NCBI RefSeq assembly: GCF_009765825.1
Contig: NZ_LMUR01000022.1
Location: forward strand, 693,101 to 757,100
From: Granulicella sp. L60
Lineage (GTDB): Bacteria; Acidobacteriota; Terriglobia; Terriglobales; Acidobacteriaceae
Direction: 5' to 3'
Length of the DNA: 64,000 nt
The position numbers were made by a program, and so were the translations under genes. Below the pieces are notes generated by a model that did not search any database, was not told the origin of the DNA, and saw only the letters and a list, made by a program, of their open reading frames with translations. Below, one piece after another: positions 62,924-64,000 of the stretch; within the stretch, counting starts at the first letter, position 1; every line of letters begins with the position of its first letter.

Positions 62924-62999
62924 TCGAGAGATTTCTCTATTTCTAAAAAGTGGTCTGCATTGTTAGTTTTTCGGGTTCTTCGAACACGAAGGGGAAGTC

Positions 63000-64000
63000 T
63001 TAGACGATTTTTACGGCAGGATCGCGCTCCGGGTGGGCCGCTTCGCCTCGGAACCCTTTCATCTCCAGGCCCACAACATTTTCAGCCTCTAGCGCGTAGC
63101 TGAAGTAGTCCTGGCGGCTTGTTCCCCAATGAGCCTTACAGGCTTTCAGGACAACGTTCTTTGCGTTCCGCATGGAGTAAGCGGGCGTCGTATGAGGTTC
63201 GAGACCCTGATCCCCATGCGCAGTGGGACGGTTATCGAACATGGCTCCGGGATATTTTGTCCAACGGTCGATGGTGATGTCGACATGGTCGAGCAGTACA
63301 TCCTCAATCAGGTTGTCCTTTGAGCCGTCGATACGCACGCTGTTTTCGGCCCGTGCAGTAAGATTGCGGATGCGAATGTCCCGAAGGCGGCCAACCTTCT
63401 CGCCATGCACGCGAGGTCTTACGCTAAGAGAGATTGCTTCTCCCCATCCCCACCATCGCGCTGCATGGTGTTCCGCCACAACTTCGATATCGCGGAACTC
63501 GATGTTCGAGATGTCTCCACCATGGCGATGCGTGATCGTGGGTCCTCGGCCGCTGGAGACAACCTTGCACCGCTCGAAGACTATGTTGGAGATATCGCCG
63601 AAGGTCTCCGTGCCAATCTTCAGACCGGCGTCCCTCGTCGTGACTCGGCAATCCTTCACTACGATATGCGCCGAAGTGCCGTAGCTGTCCAGATGCTCGC
63701 TCGTCTTGATGACGATTGCATCGTCCGCGCACACGATATCGCAGTTGCGAATCTCAACATGGCGGCAGCGATCGGGATCGATGCCGTCGCTGTTCGGCAC
63801 GTCCAGTAAATTCTGAATACGAATTGTGTCGATGAGTACTTGTTCGCAGCCGAGCATATATAGCCCCCACTGAGGAGCGTGGCCGAAGGAGATTCCGCTT
63901 ATTTCCAGATTGCGACATGCTTTGAGAGAAAACATCCGTGGACGAAAAGACCTTGGTTCCCATCGTTCATCCGCCTCGGAGTAAGTCGTCATAAACTTCA
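63000..64000 (-). CDS. GH28-like beta-helix glycosidase (5' end outside window)
   Basis: A right-handed beta-helix protein of the polygalacturonase (GH28) type; 330 residues are visible from an internal Met and the frame stays open to the window end, so the true start is outside. Catalytic-type Asp motifs NSDGID and ADDAI, plus the later THRHGGD segment, fit family 28. It probably cleaves pectin or a related uronan. The stop is 77 bp before the GH92 start, supporting one operon. Confidence 0.82.
   Translation of the reverse strand, partial: KFMTTYSEADERWEPRSFRPRMFSLKACRNLEISGISFGHAPQWGLYMLGCEQVLIDTIRIQNLLDVPNSDGIDPDRCRHVEIRNCDIVCADDAIVIKTSEHLDSYGTSAHIVVKDCRVTTRDAGLKIGTETFGDISNIVFERCKVVSSGRGPTITHRHGGDISNIEFRDIEVVAEHHAARWWGWGEAISLSVRPRVHGEKVGRLRDIRIRNLTARAENSVRIDGSKDNLIEDVLLDHVDITIDRWTKYPGAMFDNRPTAHGDQGLEPHTTPAYSMRNAKNVVLKACKAHWGTSRQDYFSYALEAENVVGLEMKGFRGEAAHPERDPAVKIV

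Overview
The window looks like a chromosomal segment of a soil acidobacterium (class Terriglobia, near Granulicella, Edaphobacter or Terriglobus). This is inferred from gene content. There are three very large TonB-dependent receptors with an N-terminal carboxypeptidase-regulatory-like domain, two PEP-CTERM proteins, futalosine-pathway menaquinone synthesis (mqnE), many secreted hydrolases, and high-GC DNA with long antisense shadow ORFs. No transposase, integrase, CRISPR array or rRNA is visible. There is one tRNA, tRNA-Leu(UAA).

Layout. 0-7.4 kb: Tat-exported amidase, lipoprotein, zinc-dependent phospholipase C-like protein, TlpA-type thioredoxin, GmhA, secreted esterase and a cupin, separated by repeat-rich spacers. 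7.5-13.2 kb: nitrogen-signalling block amtB-glnB, a convergent hydrolase, then glnD. 13.3-19.1 kb: orphan nuoB, an OmpA-like surface protein, a BNR/Asp-box protein and mqnE. 19.3-20.6 kb: PEP-CTERM gene behind a sigma-54-type promoter, plus a 28-residue membrane ORF. 20.6-26.7 kb: MFS transporter and LacI regulator divergent from TonB receptor 1. 27-31.2 kb: aldehyde dehydrogenase with DUF779, an RpoE-type sigma factor with its anti-sigma factor, and a second PEP-CTERM gene with a sigma-54-type promoter. 31.4-35.4 kb: lytic transglycosylase, zinc-ribbon protein and msrB-msrA. 35.5-40.8 kb: redox/detoxification group (MDR and SDR oxidoreductases, TetR, alpha/beta hydrolase, AraC), with two matching TetR operators between the SDR and tetR genes.

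41.1-49.6 kb: directly after tRNA-Leu the G/C strand bias appears to flip compared with both flanks. This block holds GNAT, EamA transporter, arabinokinase-like GHMP kinase, DeoR regulator, TonB receptor 2 and a glycerophosphodiesterase. 49.6-50.7 kb is gene-poor. 50.7-54.1 kb is TonB receptor 3. 54.1-57.6 kb has gene fragments, a one-TM protein and a frameshifted sortase pseudogene. 57.8-64 kb is a minus-strand glycan group: two secreted PHP metallohydrolases, GH92 mannosidase and a GH28-like protein cut by the window edge.

How parts fit together. GlnD modifies GlnB, which gates AmtB. LacI and DeoR regulators sit beside TonB receptors and transport or kinase genes, suggesting substrate-controlled uptake modules. 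The end cluster looks like extracellular polysaccharide breakdown. The most unusual non-coding signal is a repeat found just 3' of genes. It folds into three consecutive hairpins whose stems differ between copies but stay paired.
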